Origin: Hoeflea sp. | Lineage (GTDB): Bacteria; Pseudomonadota; Alphaproteobacteria; Rhizobiales; Rhizobiaceae | Reading direction: 5' to 3' | Assembly (NCBI RefSeq): GCF_002733955.1 | Contig: NZ_NVXQ01000007.1 | Span: 124,492-188,491, forward strand | Length of the DNA: 64,000 nucleotides | Shown here: positions 42,532 to 51,768 of the stretch, piece by piece | Numbering within the stretch: position 1 is the stretch's first letter | How the letters are laid out: each line of letters opens with the position of its first letter | The notes under the pieces: generated by a model | Seen by the model: only the letters and a program-made list of their open reading frames with translations | What the model was told of the DNA's origin: nothing | Databases searched by the model: none | Translations under genes and position numbers: made by a program

Positions 42532-43179
42532 TCATGAGACCGCTCCGGTGGGCAACAGCGTTGCAAAGTGTTCGCTGTGCCCGCCGAGCAGTACGAACCA
42601 GACATAGGGTACGGCGTAGGCGAGAACGGCAAACAGAAGCAGCGCGCGGACCGGCCGGGCCGTAAAGCGGCGCCAGAGGATGACGATCAGGACCAACCCA
42701 AGCGCCAGTTCCAGCAGCGAGAAGATATTGCCGTAATGCCGTGGGTCCCAATAGGAGACCGGTGAGACGAAGCGCCACTCGGTCAGCGGCACGAAATGGG
42801 CATGCCCGTCATCGACGTGAAGCGGTAGATCGCCGAGCAGGTGCGTGATCGCAGCCAGCGCGAACAGCAGCAGCACCGATGAGACCGTATCGAGGCCGGG
42901 GTGAGCTTTCGGCAAGGCGATGCCGACCAGCAGGATCGCACCAAACAGCGGCAGCGAGTTCATCCAGTCTATGGCGGTCAGCCAGGGCGGATTGAAATAC
43001 CAGGTCGACCAGACTTCCGATTCCGGTGCGCCGACCAGCTTGGACCATGCGAACATCACGAAGATGACGGCATCGGGCAGCAGCGCGCCGGTGATCACGG
43101 CGGTGTTGCGCAGCCGGTTTTGCCGCCCCGGCCGGGCAAACAGGGCCGAAGCCAGCAAGAGGTGGGTCTGTGTGTTCAT
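42532..43179 (-). CDS. Inner-membrane protein, YdjM/metal-dependent hydrolase-like
   Basis: A 215-residue membrane protein with about five helices. It starts with MNTQTHLLLASALFARPG, the H-x-L-L-x-A pattern of the LexA-induced YdjM group, and has acidic and His residues near helices (LPDAVIF, THLLGDLPLHVDDGHAHF). These suggest a metal site. The exact reaction is unknown. Divergent from nothing; 117 nt before ychF's stop on the same strand. Confidence 0.75.
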   Translation of the reverse strand: MNTQTHLLLASALFARPGRQNRLRNTAVITGALLPDAVIFVMFAWSKLVGAPESEVWSTWYFNPPWLTAIDWMNSLPLFGAILLVGIALPKAHPGLDTVSSVLLLFALAAITHLLGDLPLHVDDGHAHFVPLTEWRFVSPVSYWDPRHYGNIFSLLELALGLVLIVILWRRFTARPVRALLLFAVLAYAVPYVWFVLLGGHSEHFATLLPTGAVS

Positions 43180-43299
43180 TGCCGCAAACCTGCACCCTGG
43201 AGCGCGCCCGCGCAAGCCGGATCAAATTTCTTCGAGCGAGTTAAATTCTAGGAACCGGGCAGCCATGGGTTTTGCCTGACTGCCAAGTCGTCCCGGACC

Positions 43300-44403
43300 T
43301 CAGGTGTTGAAGCGGAAATGGATCACGTCGCCGTCCTGGACGACGTATTCCTTGCCTTCGTCGCGCGCCTTGCCGGCTTCCTTGGCCGGGACTTCGCCGC
43401 CGAGCGTGATGTAGTCATCATAGGCAATGGTGAAGGCGCGGATGAAGCCGCGTTCGAAATCGGTATGGATGACGCCTGCGGCGCCGGGTGCCTTGGTGCC
43501 GCGCTCGATCGTCCAGGCGCGGGTTTCCTTCGGGCCGACGGTGAAATAGGTGATCAGATCGAGCAGGCTGTAGCCGGCGCGGATGAGCCGGTCGAGGCCG
43601 GCTTCTTCGAGGCCGAGCGCGCCGAGAAACTCTTCCGCTTCCTCGTCGGGCAGCTGTGCCACTTCGGATTCGATGGCTGCGGAAATGACGATGCTTTCCG
43701 CGCCCTGTTCGGCTGCCATCTTGGCAACAGCCTCGGTGTGGGGGTTGCCGTCCACGGCATCGTCTTCCGAGACGTTGCAGACATAAAGCACCGGGTGCGA
43801 GGTCAGCAGGTTGAGGCCCCTGAGAATGGCCAGATCCTCATCGGAAAGATCCTTGAGCATGGTGCGGACAGGCTTGCCGTCCTGCAGCAGTTTGAGCGAG
43901 GCTTCCATCATCGGCAGAACCGTCATCGATTCCTTGTCCTTGGAAGCCGCGCGCTTGCGGGTCTGCTCGGTGCGGCGCTCGAGGCTTTCGAGATCCGAGA
44001 TCATCAGCTCGGTTTCGATGGTGTCGGCGTCACCGACAGGGTCGATCCGGCCCTCGACATGGGTGATGTCGTCATCTTCAAAGCAGCGCAGCACGTGAAC
44101 GATGGCGTCAACTTCGCGGATGTTGGCGAGGAACTTGTTGCCGAGACCTTCGCCCTTGGATGCGCCGCGGACCAGGCCGGCAATGTCAACAAAGGAAATG
44201 CGGGTGGGGATGATTTCCTTCGAGCCGGCCACCGCGGCAAGCTTCTTCAGCCGGGGATCGGGAACGGCCACTTCACCGGTGTTGGGCTCAATGGTGCAGA
44301 ACGGGTAGTTCGCTGCCTGCGCGGCGGCGGTGCGTGTCAGTGCATTGAACAGGGTGGACTTGCCGACATTGGGCAGCCCGACGATACCGCATTTGAAACC
44401 CAT
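43300..44403 (-). CDS. ychF: Redox-regulated ATPase/GTPase YchF
   Basis: A 367-residue Obg-family P-loop protein of universal distribution. G1 is [15 protein letters not shown]3 [20 protein letters not shown], and the NxxE motif in place of NKxD marks an ATP-preferring OLA1/YchF protein; TGS-like C-terminal domain ends [14 protein letters not shown]. Binds ribosomes. Start at ATG 44403 (MGFKCGIVG). Part of the pth-...-ychF-maoC series of Rhizobiales. Confidence 0.96.
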   Translation of the reverse strand: MGFKCGIVGLPNVGKSTLFNALTRTAAAQAANYPFCTIEPNTGEVAVPDPRLKKLAAVAGSKEIIPTRISFVDIAGLVRGASKGEGLGNKFLANIREVDAIVHVLRCFEDDDITHVEGRIDPVGDADTIETELMISDLESLERRTEQTRKRAASKDKESMTVLPMMEASLKLLQDGKPVRTMLKDLSDEDLAILRGLNLLTSHPVLYVCNVSEDDAVDGNPHTEAVAKMAAEQGAESIVISAAIESEVAQLPDEEAEEFLGALGLEEAGLDRLIRAGYSLLDLITYFTVGPKETRAWTIERGTKAPGAAGVIHTDFERGFIRAFTIAYDDYITLGGEVPAKEAGKARDEGKEYVVQDGDVIHFRFNT

Positions 44404-44555
44404 GGATTTGCTCGTCTCGTGTCTGAAAGGGGAGTTGCCGCTGGCTATGCGGGAAAGGGCCGTCAGGGTCAAGCCCCGCGGCCTCGTGAGCGGTCAACCG
44501 GGCTGTAAGGTTTATGTGCGACAAGGGGGGTAAGATCGTAGCGGGAGTGCCCGAA

Positions 44556-44930
44556 ATGGAAACCGAGCTTGCCACCTGGCATTTCGTCGCCGCCGGCATC
44601 ATCTTCGCGCTGCTGGGGGCGCTGGCGCATGTCTGCCGGGCGGTGTTCAACGTGTTTCCCGACAAGCTTTCGGACACGCCCGCGGTCAATATCCTGGTTT
44701 CCAGCGATTACGGCTGGGCCGACTATTTCTGGGGAGCCGATTTCGACGATGCCGGGTACTACCGACTCGACAGTCTCAAGAACCTGCGGCTGTCGGTCAT
44801 GTCCACGGTGTTGGGCGGGCTCGCGGCGATGCTCTTTGTCGACGGTGCCGGGCTGGGCATCGCGCAGCTGATCGAAGCAGGCGCTGGGGCGTTTGCCGAT
44901 CTGTTCTGGCAGCGCATCGCCGAGCTTTGA
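44556..44930 (+). CDS. Small membrane protein, unknown
   Basis: A 124-residue protein with an N-terminal helix (FVAAGIIFALLGALAHVCRA), a polar middle (SSDYGWADYFWGADFDDAGY) and a second helix (LRLSVMSTVLGGLAAMLFVD). No family recognised. GGGAG 10 nt before the ATG at 44556 supports the start. Convergent with the YHS-domain gene, 6 nt apart. Confidence 0.6.
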   Translation: METELATWHFVAAGIIFALLGALAHVCRAVFNVFPDKLSDTPAVNILVSSDYGWADYFWGADFDDAGYYRLDSLKNLRLSVMSTVLGGLAAMLFVDGAGLGIAQLIEAGAGAFADLFWQRIAEL

Positions 44931-44936
44931 GACGAC

Positions 44937-45392
44937 CTACTGTGTCGACCAGTAGGCGTCGGCCTTGGTTATGTAGTTGCCCCGCTCCTGGTTCCAGCGC
45001 TCGCGCACATCGGCATTGTAATTGAGGTAAAGCTTGCCGTCGGCGATGGTGAACTGATCCGGTTCGACCGAAGCATTGTAGCCTTGCGACGCGCCATAGG
45101 CGCAGTAGCCGCCATATTGCGGCACGTATTGACCAGGATTGGCCTCGAAGGCCGTCTTGTGTTCGTCAGAGGCGAACTGATAGGTGGCGCCGTCATGGGA
45201 GGCAGTGATATCAGGATTGCCGGGGACAGCCTTGTTTTCGGTAAAATAGGCGACCGGATCGTAGCCCTGAATGGCGATGCCGTGGAAGCTCAGGTTCTGG
45301 TCGGCGGCCAGCGTCTGGCCGGACAAGGCCAAACTCGCGAAGACGGCGGCAAGAGCAGCGATTGCATTTCGGAACAGGATGGCAATGGGCAT
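44937..45392 (-). CDS. Secreted YHS-domain protein
   Basis: A 151-residue protein with a signal peptide (IAALAAVFASLALSGQTLAA) and a YHS domain: HGIAIQGYDPVAYFTENKAV, ITASHDGATYQFASDEHKTA and YGGYCAYGASQGY. YHS domains often bind metals; the second Cys of the tighter motif is missing here. Exported to the periplasm. Downstream of the GNAT gene by 117 nt on the same strand. Confidence 0.88.
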   Translation of the reverse strand: MPIAILFRNAIAALAAVFASLALSGQTLAADQNLSFHGIAIQGYDPVAYFTENKAVPGNPDITASHDGATYQFASDEHKTAFEANPGQYVPQYGGYCAYGASQGYNASVEPDQFTIADGKLYLNYNADVRERWNQERGNYITKADAYWSTQ

Positions 45393-45509
45393 GATCTGGC
45401 CTCTCTGGTCTCAAGAAGATCTACGACATCATGCGGTGATGCTAGCCGACAACGCCGTTCACCGGCCAATGACGATGGCGTGAGCGGAGGAGCTGGCTCT
45501 GACGGGCTC

Positions 45510-45971
45510 TCACACCCCCGATGGGCGTCGGATCTGGAATCCGGTCTTGTTCTGGACAAAGCCGCAATTGCGATAGAAATCGAGCGTTTCCGGATCGGTC
45601 GAGCCGCTGAGCAGCATCACTTTGTAGCAATCAGCCTTCCAGGCAATCTCGAAACCGTGCTGGATCAGCGCACCGGCATAGCCGCGCTTGCGGTGAGCCT
45701 TTGCGGTGACGACATTTTCCATCAGGCCATAGGGCGCGCCGCCGCGGGTTAGGTTGGGAATGACGATGAGCGTGATGGTGGCCACGGCAAGCTGATCCAC
45801 CGTCGCGATCAGAAGCTTCATTCCCGGATGCGCAAGGATTTGATCCATGTGCGGGCTTGCGCTCCCAAGCGTGAGCACGGGGTCGTCGGGTTGCAGTTCG
45901 CGATAGAGGTCGAGCAGTTGCGGCAGGTCGCTCTTGCCGGCAGCGCGGATGGTCAAGCTGCCGGTGTCCAC
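45510..45971 (-). CDS. GNAT N-acetyltransferase
   Basis: A 153-residue acetyltransferase: MENVVTAKAHRKRGYAGALI is the acetyl-CoA loop (R-x-x-G-x-A), CYKVMLLSGSTDPETLDFYR the last strand and helix. Starts 5 nt after pth ends on the same strand, so it is probably the third gene of the rplY-pth transcript. Substrate unknown. Confidence 0.85.
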   Translation of the reverse strand: MDTGSLTIRAAGKSDLPQLLDLYRELQPDDPVLTLGSASPHMDQILAHPGMKLLIATVDQLAVATITLIVIPNLTRGGAPYGLMENVVTAKAHRKRGYAGALIQHGFEIAWKADCYKVMLLSGSTDPETLDFYRNCGFVQNKTGFQIRRPSGV

Positions 45972-45976
45972 GGGGC

Positions 45977-46720
45977 CTAGTCCTTGTTGCCGAACAGCTT
46001 CTTCAGCATCTCGGCCATCGGGCCTGAGGCCGGGACGCTCGGCTTGCCCTGACGCGCCTGATGGATGTGCGAGTTGCCGGATGGCTTTTTGGCCGTGGCC
46101 GGTTTGGCGGGGGCCTTAGCTGGCTCACGGGCGGGCTTGGCAGGTGCATTGGCCTGTCCGGTGGCGAGCGCGATCTTGTTGAGAAAGCCTGCGTCGTCGC
46201 CCTTGGCGATCAGCTCGGCATTGTCGGCGATGGCGTCGAGCAAGGGCTGCAGCCAGTCCTGATCAGCCTTGGAGAAATCGCCCAGCACATGCGGGTTGAC
46301 GCGATCCTTGTGGCCGGGATGGCCGATGCCGACGCGAAGGCGCTTGTAATCCTTGCCACAATGGGCGTCGATGGATTTGAGGCCGTTGTGACCGCCATTG
46401 CCGCCACCGGTCTTGAGCTTGAGCTTGCCCGGCGCAATGTCCAGCTCGTCATGGATGACGATGATATCGGCAGGCTTGAGCTTGTAGAACCGCATGGCTT
46501 CGCCGACGCTGTCGCCTGACAGGTTCATGAAGGTCATGGGCTTGATGATGAGTGTCTTTTCGCCGGCCAGCGTGCCTTCGGCGATCTCGGCCCGGAATTT
46601 CTTCGAAAACCCGGAAAACGAATGGCGGCGGGCAATTGCGTCCGCCGCCATAAATCCGACATTGTGCCGGTTCCTGGCGTATTGAGATCCGGGGTTTCCA
46701 AGGCCTACAATCAGCAACAT
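45977..46720 (-). CDS. pth: Peptidyl-tRNA hydrolase
   Basis: Recycles peptidyl-tRNA that falls off ribosomes. [20 protein letters not shown] carries the catalytic Asn and His; [35 protein letters not shown] and [13 protein letters not shown] follow. The C-terminal ~55 residues are an Ala/Pro/Lys-rich extension ([19 protein letters not shown]), common in Rhizobiales Pth, ending [12 protein letters not shown]. Follows rplY by 33 nt. Confidence 0.96.
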   Translation of the reverse strand: MLLIVGLGNPGSQYARNRHNVGFMAADAIARRHSFSGFSKKFRAEIAEGTLAGEKTLIIKPMTFMNLSGDSVGEAMRFYKLKPADIIVIHDELDIAPGKLKLKTGGGNGGHNGLKSIDAHCGKDYKRLRVGIGHPGHKDRVNPHVLGDFSKADQDWLQPLLDAIADNAELIAKGDDAGFLNKIALATGQANAPAKPAREPAKAPAKPATAKKPSGNSHIHQARQGKPSVPASGPMAEMLKKLFGNKD

Positions 46721-46753
46721 GGATCCTGTTCCTCAATAACGAGCCAGGACAGC

Positions 46754-47398
46754 TTATTCTTCGCTGTCGCCTTCGGCTGCTTCGTCTGCAGCTTCGTCGT
46801 CGCCAGCGGCATTGTCGTCGCTCTTCAGGCCAGCAGGCGATGCGATGGTGGCGATGGTGAAGTCGCGATCGGTGATCGTCGGCTCAACGCCCTCAGGCAG
46901 CGAGACGTGCGAGATGTGAATGCCGGCGCCGAGTTCCAGACCGGTAAGATCGATGGTGATCGCATCCGGAATGGCGTTGGCCGGGCAGTTGCACTCGACG
47001 GTGTGACGCACGACGTTGAGAACGCCGCCGCGCTTGAGGCCGGGAGACTTCTCTTCGTTCTCGAAGTGAACCGGGATTTCAACGGTCACCTGGGTGTTCT
47101 TCGACACGCGCAGGAAGTCGACGTGCATCAGGAAGTCACGGACGGGATCAAGCTGATAGTCCTTCGGCAGCACGGAGTGCTTCTTGCCGTCGACTTCGAT
47201 CGTCACGAGGGTGGTCATGAAACCGCCGTCGTGGATCTTCTTGGTCACATCCTTGCGCGAGAGCGCGATGGAAACGGGGGCTTTGTTGTCACCGTAGATG
47301 ACAGCAGGAATCAAACCGTTGCGGCGAAGTTCACGGGCGGACCCCTTACCAACCTGTGCGCGCGCCTCGGCCTTCAGCTCATATGCAGCATTGCTCAT
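46754..47398 (-). CDS. rplY: Ribosomal protein L25/general stress protein Ctc
   Basis: A 214-residue long-form L25 (CTC). The N-domain that binds 5S rRNA is [20 protein letters not shown] with [12 protein letters not shown], and the C-domain continues to [17 protein letters not shown]; the tail is acidic ([16 protein letters not shown]). ATG 47398 has an AAGG ribosome site buried in a small AACCT-cga-AAGGTT hairpin. Head of rplY-pth, preceded by a leader with an intrinsic terminator, so output may be feedback-regulated. Confidence 0.95.
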   Translation of the reverse strand: MSNAAYELKAEARAQVGKGSARELRRNGLIPAVIYGDNKAPVSIALSRKDVTKKIHDGGFMTTLVTIEVDGKKHSVLPKDYQLDPVRDFLMHVDFLRVSKNTQVTVEIPVHFENEEKSPGLKRGGVLNVVRHTVECNCPANAIPDAITIDLTGLELGAGIHISHVSLPEGVEPTITDRDFTIATIASPAGLKSDDNAAGDDEAADEAAEGDSEE

Positions 47399-47459
47399 GG
47401 CATAACCTTTCGAGGTTCTAAATGGGGCTGCTTTCCGGTCACCGGTTTGTGCCGGTCCC

Positions 47460-47501
47460 AAAAAACATCAAGCGCCGTCCCAATCAAGAATGACGGCGCT
47501 T
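47460..47501 (-). terminator. Terminator in the rplY leader
   Basis: AAGCGCCGTC (47470-47479) pairs with GACGGCGCTT (47492-47501). On the minus strand the stem is followed by GATG and six T. It lies between a promoter and the rplY start, with no gene ending there, so it is probably a regulated leader terminator. Confidence 0.8.
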
Positions 47502-47541
47502 CATCCGTGTTGCCTCCAAGGGTGTCTGCACGGACGTGGCC

Positions 47542-47570
47542 GCTATAGCCGAGCAACCGCATGATTGCAA
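47542..47570 (-). promoter_or_regulatory. Probable rplY-pth promoter
   Basis: Minus-strand TTGCAA (47570-47565), 17-nt spacer, TATAGC (47547-47542). Transcription would begin near 47535, giving a leader of about 137 nt that contains the terminator hairpin. Confidence 0.55.
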
Positions 47571-47571
47571 G

Positions 47572-47700
47572 GCTTGGCGGGGTGGAAGCTCATCCCTGGC
47601 TTGCCGAAGCAGCAAACCTGCCGTAGCATCGCCCCACGGGGTTACGGGTGGACTCCCCGTTGCAGGCGAGAGCCCAAGTTCCGCCCTTCGTATTTATGCG
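47572..47700 (+). ncRNA. Candidate chrB-type structured regulatory RNA
   Basis: About 130 nt directly before the chromate-resistance gene look like a folded RNA: ACGGGG (47636-47641) and CCCCGT (47655-47660) close a hairpin, and CTTGG (near 47574) with CCAAG (near 47674), plus CGGGG/CCGCC type pairings, alternate in the order A-B-A'-B' expected of a pseudoknot. A chrB RNA motif upstream of such genes in alphaproteobacteria has been described from comparative genomics; the position fits, though I have not aligned it. Its ligand would be expected to relate to chromate or oxyanion stress. Confidence 0.55.
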
Positions 47701-47712
47701 AAGGGGATAGTC

Positions 47713-48543
47713 ATGTCCAAATCCATCTCAGCCCAAGACCTGTCCAACCTGTCCGGCACCAGCAACTGGCCGACCGTCGTTGCCGCGACCCGCTGCTTCA
47801 AGTTCGAGCAAGAGGGGCGGGCGATTGCCGGTTCCATCTGGCGCGACCACATGCAGACCGAAAGCTGGGGGCCGGAACTCGCGCGGCTCGGCAAGCCGGT
47901 CATTGTCTACTGCCTGCACGGGCACAATGTCAGCCAGCTCGCAGCGGCGCGGTTGCGGGCGACGGGAATCGACGCCAGACACCTCGAAGGCGGGATTGAT
48001 GCCTATGAAGAGGCGGGCGGACTGGTGCTCAAACAGCGGGGGCCGGATGTGCCGCTGCTGTTACCGGAACCGACCCGGTGGATCACCCGGGAAAACCCCA
48101 TCCTCGGCAGCATGGCGTTCGCCTGGATGGTGCGCCGCTTCATCGATCCGATGGCGGAGCTTCATTTCGTCGAGGCAGAGTGGGTTGTCGATATCGCCGA
48201 GGAAATAAGCGCGATTCCGTTCGATGTTGATGGCGTGACCTATTCGCAGCGCGGTGAAGACGGGGACTTGTGCAGTGTCGATAGGCTGCTCGATCTGTTC
48301 GGCATCGAGGATCCGGCGCTGCGGCACCTGGCCCGGATCGTCCGCGGGGCGGACAAGGGCGATCTGGCGCTGGTGCCGCAATCAGCTGGACTGCTGGCGG
48401 TTTCGCTGGGATTGTCATCATCGGAAAATGATGATCTGGCACTGCTGGAAAAGAGCATGGTGATTTACGACGCGCTCTATGCGTGGTGCCGTCATGCTAG
48501 CGGTGAAATTCATACTTCGGCCTCGGGGAAAGCTGCATCATGA
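47713..48543 (+). CDS. chrB: Rhodanese-ChrB fusion, chromate resistance
   Basis: A 276-residue protein. Residues about 10-110 form a rhodanese domain (active-site Cys67 in VIVYCLHGHNVS); residues about 130-270 form the ChrB C-terminal domain (TRENPILGSMAFAWMVRRFI, FDVDGVTYSQRGEDGD). ChrB_C domains regulate or assist chromate efflux. ATG 47713 follows AAGGGG. The stop overlaps the ATG of chrA by four bases, so both proteins are made together. Named by domain; the N-terminal regulatory ChrB half found elsewhere is replaced by the rhodanese domain. Confidence 0.85.
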   Translation: MSKSISAQDLSNLSGTSNWPTVVAATRCFKFEQEGRAIAGSIWRDHMQTESWGPELARLGKPVIVYCLHGHNVSQLAAARLRATGIDARHLEGGIDAYEEAGGLVLKQRGPDVPLLLPEPTRWITRENPILGSMAFAWMVRRFIDPMAELHFVEAEWVVDIAEEISAIPFDVDGVTYSQRGEDGDLCSVDRLLDLFGIEDPALRHLARIVRGADKGDLALVPQSAGLLAVSLGLSSSENDDLALLEKSMVIYDALYAWCRHASGEIHTSASGKAAS

Positions 48544-49856
48544 GTTTTGTATCTTCTCCTTCATGGTCCGAGATGGTCCGCGTCTTCGGCCGCATCGGGC
48601 TGTTGTCCTTCGGTGGCCCTGCAGGCCAGATCGCCTTGATGCATCGCGAACTGGTAGAGGAAAGGCCCTGGCTCGATGAGCCGCGCTTTCTGCATGCACT
48701 GAATTTCTGCATGCTGCTGCCCGGACCCGAAGCCATGCAGCTGGCGATCTATGCCGGCTGGTTGCTGCGCGGTGTCGGCGGCGGGTTGCTGGCGGGATTG
48801 CTGTTCATCCTGCCCGGCTTTGCGATCATCATGGGTCTGTCCGCGGCCTATTTCCATTATGGTGACCTGCCTGTGGTGGCGGGCGTCCTGTTCGGGCTGA
48901 AAGCGGCGGTGCTGGCGATCGTGCTCGAGGCGATGATCAAGGTCTCCAAGCGGGCGCTGAAATCGCGCTTTGCCTGGGTGCTGGCGGTTGCGGCCTTTGT
49001 CGGCATTGCGTTTTTGAAGCTGCCGTTTCCGCTGATCGTTCTGGGCGCAGGGCTGGCTGGCATTCTTGCTTCGATGCTTGCAACGTCGCGGCAGTCAGCA
49101 GGCGCGGAGCCCACCGGGGATGCATCTACCCCCGCCCTGCCAGGGCTTGCCGGGCCGACATTTCGCACGGTGCTGGTATGGGGGGCTGTCTGGTTGCTGC
49201 CGCTGGCAACACTATTATTGCTGCCGGGTGTTCCCGATGCCTTTGCGGCCATGGCGCTGTTCTTCTCGAAGGCGGCCATCGTCACCTTTGGCGGCGCCTA
49301 TGCGGTGCTTGCCTATGTCGGGCAGCAGGCGGTCGAGGTGCATGGCTGGCTGGTGCCGGGCGACATGCTGGCAGGCCTCGGGCTGGCCGAGACCACGCCG
49401 GGACCGCTGATCCTGGTGTTGGTGTTCGTCGGTTTTCTCGGCGGCGCGCGCGAGGCGGGGCTGGACCCGTTCAGTGGCGGGTTTCTGGGCGGCACGCTGG
49501 CGCTGTTCTTCACCTTCGCGCCATGCTTCTTGTGGATCTTTGCCGGTGCGCCGCATATCGAGCGGCTGCGCTCGGTGAGATGGCTGTCGGCGGGATTGTC
49601 GGCGATCACCGCGGCCGTGGTGGGCGTGATCACGAATCTTGCAGTCTGGTTTGCGCTCAATGTGCTGTTTGCCCGCGTCGGCGAGGCGGAATTCGGGCCG
49701 TTCACCCTGCCGGTGCCGGAGCTTGCGACGCTCAATCCGGGCGCGCTTGCCATCGCAGTAGGAGCCGGGCTGGCCTTGCTGCGCTTTCACGTCAATCTGT
49801 TTGCGGTGCTCGGGGCTGCCACGCTGGCCGGGATTGCAGTGACAATGCTGGCTTGA
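48540..49856 (+). CDS. chrA: Chromate transporter
   Basis: A 438-residue CHR-family efflux protein with two homologous membrane halves. The first begins FGRIGLLSFGGPAGQIALMH with the PGPEAMQLAIYAGW motif, the second FFSKAAIVTFGGAYAVLAYV with the TPGPLILVLVFVGF motif. Exports chromate (and perhaps sulfate-like oxyanions) from the cytosol. Coupled to chrB by ATGA. Confidence 0.94.
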   Translation: MSFVSSPSWSEMVRVFGRIGLLSFGGPAGQIALMHRELVEERPWLDEPRFLHALNFCMLLPGPEAMQLAIYAGWLLRGVGGGLLAGLLFILPGFAIIMGLSAAYFHYGDLPVVAGVLFGLKAAVLAIVLEAMIKVSKRALKSRFAWVLAVAAFVGIAFLKLPFPLIVLGAGLAGILASMLATSRQSAGAEPTGDASTPALPGLAGPTFRTVLVWGAVWLLPLATLLLLPGVPDAFAAMALFFSKAAIVTFGGAYAVLAYVGQQAVEVHGWLVPGDMLAGLGLAETTPGPLILVLVFVGFLGGAREAGLDPFSGGFLGGTLALFFTFAPCFLWIFAGAPHIERLRSVRWLSAGLSAITAAVVGVITNLAVWFALNVLFARVGEAEFGPFTLPVPELATLNPGALAIAVGAGLALLRFHVNLFAVLGAATLAGIAVTMLA

Positions 49857-49922
49857 GCCGGTGGCTCAATCGGGTACGAGCGTGATCTGGAACCCGGCCG
49901 TAGGTCGGGCTCCAAAAGGGCG

Positions 49923-50855
<933 letters not shown>

Positions 50856-51040
50856 TTGGGACCGCCTGTTTTTTCGGCCGCGTCACAGCTGCGCAGGATC
50901 ACGCAGGAGGACGGGGCGCCAACCCGTTGGCCCGCTTTTTAGCGGGGGTTTTGATGATTGCAAGCACCCATCGGCTGTGGGCGTAATTTTTCTGTTAAAC
51001 TTCTGTGCAAGTGACGCGCCCAGGCACCTGTCTGGAGGCG

Positions 51041-51649
51041 TCAGAGACCACGCCAGGCGACATAGTCGGACAGGGTGCGGGTTGCTATTCGTTGCATCAC
51101 ATCGGCAGGGACGGAAGCCCATGGGTTTCCCGGGGCGCCGGCGAAGGTTTCCTGGCCCTGAACCCGGGTCAGCCGTGTGCCCGCCGGGTCGAGAATGTCC
51201 CAGACATAGTAGACGGTGGTCTGGCCATCGAAATTGTCGGCGGAGAAATAGCCCTTGAGCACGTGGTCGCCACCGGGATCGGAGGCGCTGAGGATTGCCA
51301 GACCGCGATTGCGTGCTTCCACGGCCAGTTGCCGCGAGAGCGGTGTCACGGCATTAACCGGCGCGCCGATGACCGGCATGAAGCGGATCTGGCCGCGCAC
51401 CTGTCCTGCCGGCAAGGCTGCCTGTGCCTGGGCAGGACTTGGTTGCTGTGGAGTTGCCTGGGGGGCGCCAGCCGGACTGGCACTCGGCGGGAATGGATCA
51501 GTTGCGCCAAGCGGCACAGAACCTGCATTGCCGGCCGGCGCCGATTGGTCGCCGGGTATCGGTTGAAGTGTCTGCTCGGTGCTGGTGCAGCCGGCAAGCG
51601 CCATGGCCAGCGCGCCCAGCAATCCAATCATCTTGATGCGTTGCATCAT
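51041..51649 (-). CDS. Lipoprotein, conserved in Rhizobiales
   Basis: A 202-residue protein with a lipoprotein signal peptide (MMQRIKMIGLLGALAMALAG then Cys, lipobox LAGC), a Pro/Ala/Gln-rich linker (ATPQQPSPAQAQAALPAGQ) and a C-terminal domain (GQIRFMPVIGAPVNAVTPLS, FDGQTTVYYVWDILDPAGTR). Start is ATG 51649; the upstream open frame looks untranslated. Probably sits in the outer or inner membrane. Lgt, encoded about 3.3 kb away, would modify it. Function unknown. Confidence 0.8.
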   Translation of the reverse strand: MMQRIKMIGLLGALAMALAGCTSTEQTLQPIPGDQSAPAGNAGSVPLGATDPFPPSASPAGAPQATPQQPSPAQAQAALPAGQVRGQIRFMPVIGAPVNAVTPLSRQLAVEARNRGLAILSASDPGGDHVLKGYFSADNFDGQTTVYYVWDILDPAGTRLTRVQGQETFAGAPGNPWASVPADVMQRIATRTLSDYVAWRGL

Positions 51650-51768
51650 GTTTCCCGCCTGTTTCCCCCCTTTGTTATGAAATCTCCAGGGCAGACATGT
51701 CAATCGCCGAAGGGACATGGCGGTTTGACGGCGGGCAGACGAGCGGGGCAAAACCAAGACTTGCGTTC

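Noticed and set aside
50925-50955. CCCGC-tttttta-GCGGGGGTTTTG as a terminator
   Set aside because: Short 5-bp stem in the leader region between prs and the lipoprotein gene, pointing plus-ward where no plus-strand gene ends.
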